From positions 1 through 7,321 of the forward strand of contig CAMWMW010000077.1 in NCBI GenBank assembly GCA_947175455.1: a stretch of 7,321 nt of DNA, written 5' to 3'. Each line of letters opens with the position of its first letter. The first letter of the stretch is position 1. The translations under genes and the position numbers were made by a program. This document shows positions 6,309 to 7,321 of the stretch, in pieces. Origin of the DNA: an uncultured Porphyromonadaceae bacterium. Lineage in GTDB: Bacteria > Bacteroidota > Bacteroidia > Bacteroidales > Muribaculaceae. The notes below the pieces were generated by a model. The model was not told the origin of the DNA and ran no database searches. It was given only the letters and a program-made list of their open reading frames with translations.

Positions 6309-7321
6309 ATGAAAAAATACAGTATATTTCTGATGGCGGCTCTTGCTCTCGGCTTTGCAGCCTGTGATGACAAGAGCGATCTTGGAATTGCGCAAGTAAA
6401 CCCGCAGGAAACGGTAGTTTCTGCCGATGGGGTGACAGTTGCGGCTTCCGATGCCTACAAGGGCACGATTGACCTTGAGAATAACATAAATAAGAAAATT
6501 TCCATTGTCTCTATTGCTGAGGCAGTTGATTTCCCCGAAGGCACTGAATTCGATATGAAACTTGCCGTGGCAAAGGATGAGACCATGGCTGGCGCCCAGA
6601 TTCTGCCAATTGTCAACGGTCAGGTCGATGCCAATGAACTTGAGGATATCATAGTGGAATATTATGGGATCACTCCTGAAGTTGTGACTCCTTGGATGGG
6701 AGTGGAGATTTACGCCAATGTCGGCTCCCAGCAATCACGCCTCGGTGGAGACGGATTCTACTATCTCAAACAGCAGGTGAATGTGCTTCCTGTGGATGCA
6801 AATCTTGACATCGAGAACACATATTACCTTGGCGGAACACTCAGCCAGAAGATGGATCACAGTGCTCTGCATGCCTATGTGGACAATAACTTCATTGCAA
6901 TATTCGAGGTTACTGCCGCAGATGCTTCCTCCGGATTCAAGTGGAGTGTAGTTCCCGGAAGCGTAGAGGGCAGTGCGACAGCGGCTCAGTGCTATGGTCC
7001 GGGTGCGGACGGCACTCTTGTTCTCGGCGAAGAAGGCACTATCACTGCTCCCGGTCGTTATCGTCTTGTGGCAGACATGCTCGCGAAGACCTACACACTG
7101 ACCTTCGCATATGAAGTTCTTTACACTCCGGGTACCGGCAACAACTGGAGCCAGCTTGCCTCAATGCAGCTCTACACTACCGATTACGCAACATATTTCG
7201 GCTTTACACGCACCGGTGCCGAAGGCGAGCCGTCCGGCAAGTTCAAGCGTTGCGCACCAGAAAACTGGGTGGTGAACTGGGGTCTCAACAATGGAGTCCT
7301 TACTCCGGGAGGAAGCGACAT
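6309..7321 (+). CDS. SusE/SusF-type surface glycan-binding lipoprotein, 3' end outside the window
   Basis: The reading frame opens at ATG 6309 and stays open for 337 codons to the window edge, so the C-terminus is missing. Residues 1-18 are a lipoprotein signal peptide with lipobox GFAAC (Cys19). It is followed by DDKSD, an acidic tract consistent with surface export. Residues about 30-162 resemble the Ig-like N-terminal domain of SusE-type proteins: a beta-rich stretch with EGTEFDMKLAVAKD, then ELEDIIVEYYGI and QQVNVLPV before the first module. Module 1 (about 170-268) begins TYYLGG and has FKWSVVPGS, then GRYRLVADMLAKTYTLTF. It lacks the GWD tryptophan of the upstream protein. Module 2 starts near 270 with LYTPGTGNNWSQ, SMQLYTTDYATYFGF and FKRCAPENWVVNWG, and is cut by the edge. 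It occupies the position of susF in the classical susCDEF order and probably holds polysaccharide at the surface. A third module could lie beyond the edge. It is separated from the susE-like gene by a 77-base gap with a hairpin and has an A-rich start region (CTAAAGAAAAT). The lipoprotein and SusE/F-type calls are good; exact orthology with SusF is not shown. Confidence 0.85.
   Translation, partial: MKKYSIFLMAALALGFAACDDKSDLGIAQVNPQETVVSADGVTVAASDAYKGTIDLENNINKKISIVSIAEAVDFPEGTEFDMKLAVAKDETMAGAQILPIVNGQVDANELEDIIVEYYGITPEVVTPWMGVEIYANVGSQQSRLGGDGFYYLKQQVNVLPVDANLDIENTYYLGGTLSQKMDHSALHAYVDNNFIAIFEVTAADASSGFKWSVVPGSVEGSATAAQCYGPGADGTLVLGEEGTITAPGRYRLVADMLAKTYTLTFAYEVLYTPGTGNNWSQLASMQLYTTDYATYFGFTRTGAEGEPSGKFKRCAPENWVVNWGLNNGVLTPGGSD

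Noticed and set aside
6219..6734. Minus-strand open frame of 171 codons across the gap before the fourth gene
   Set aside because: Its translation has no recognisable domain or signal, and it overlaps the well-supported + strand lipoprotein with its lipobox and modules. It is an antisense shadow.
1..7321. A novel defence, mobile or CRISPR system
   Set aside because: Nearly all of the window is accounted for by four Sus-type genes. There are no direct-repeat arrays, transposase motifs, terminal inverted repeats or nuclease-like proteins.

Overview
This window reads as an ordinary but clean piece of a Bacteroidota (Bacteroidales) polysaccharide utilisation locus. It encodes the outer-membrane glycan capture and import machinery of a starch-utilisation (Sus)-like system. 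The evidence is a SusC-type TonB-dependent transporter followed directly by a SusD-type lipoprotein, A-rich intergenic leaders without Shine-Dalgarno sequences, and lipoproteins whose Cys is followed by acidic residues. Base composition looks close to balanced by eye. That would suit Muribaculaceae or a similar gut Bacteroidales better than an AT-rich lineage, but I cannot fix the genus.

Layout: all genes lie on the + strand, close together and probably co-transcribed. After a 35-base leader come susC-like (36-3140, complete, 1034 aa), susD-like (3160-4935, complete, 591 aa) and susE-like (4957-6231, complete, 424 aa, with two tandem carbohydrate-binding modules). A 77-base gap contains a perfect 10-bp GC-rich hairpin. 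The fourth gene starts at 6309 and runs off the window end (at least 337 aa). It is a SusE/SusF-type surface lipoprotein in the position SusF holds in the classical operon.

How they work together: the SusE- and SusF-type lipoproteins should hold polysaccharide at the cell surface. SusD should act as the lid over the SusC barrel, and SusC should import oligosaccharides using TonB energy. The SusD protein resembles the Bacteroides thetaiotaomicron starch SusD itself, as I recall that sequence, more than generic SusD/RagB proteins. Aromatic residues appear at the places of its glucan-binding arc. With the SusE-type modules, this points to an alpha-glucan (starch, maltooligosaccharide, glycogen or pullulan) as substrate. 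No glycoside hydrolase, SusR-type regulator or anti-sigma module is inside the window; an alpha-amylase (SusG type) would be expected just downstream. I see no RNA gene, mobile element, CRISPR array or clearly novel system. The most notable non-coding feature is the hairpin before the fourth gene.
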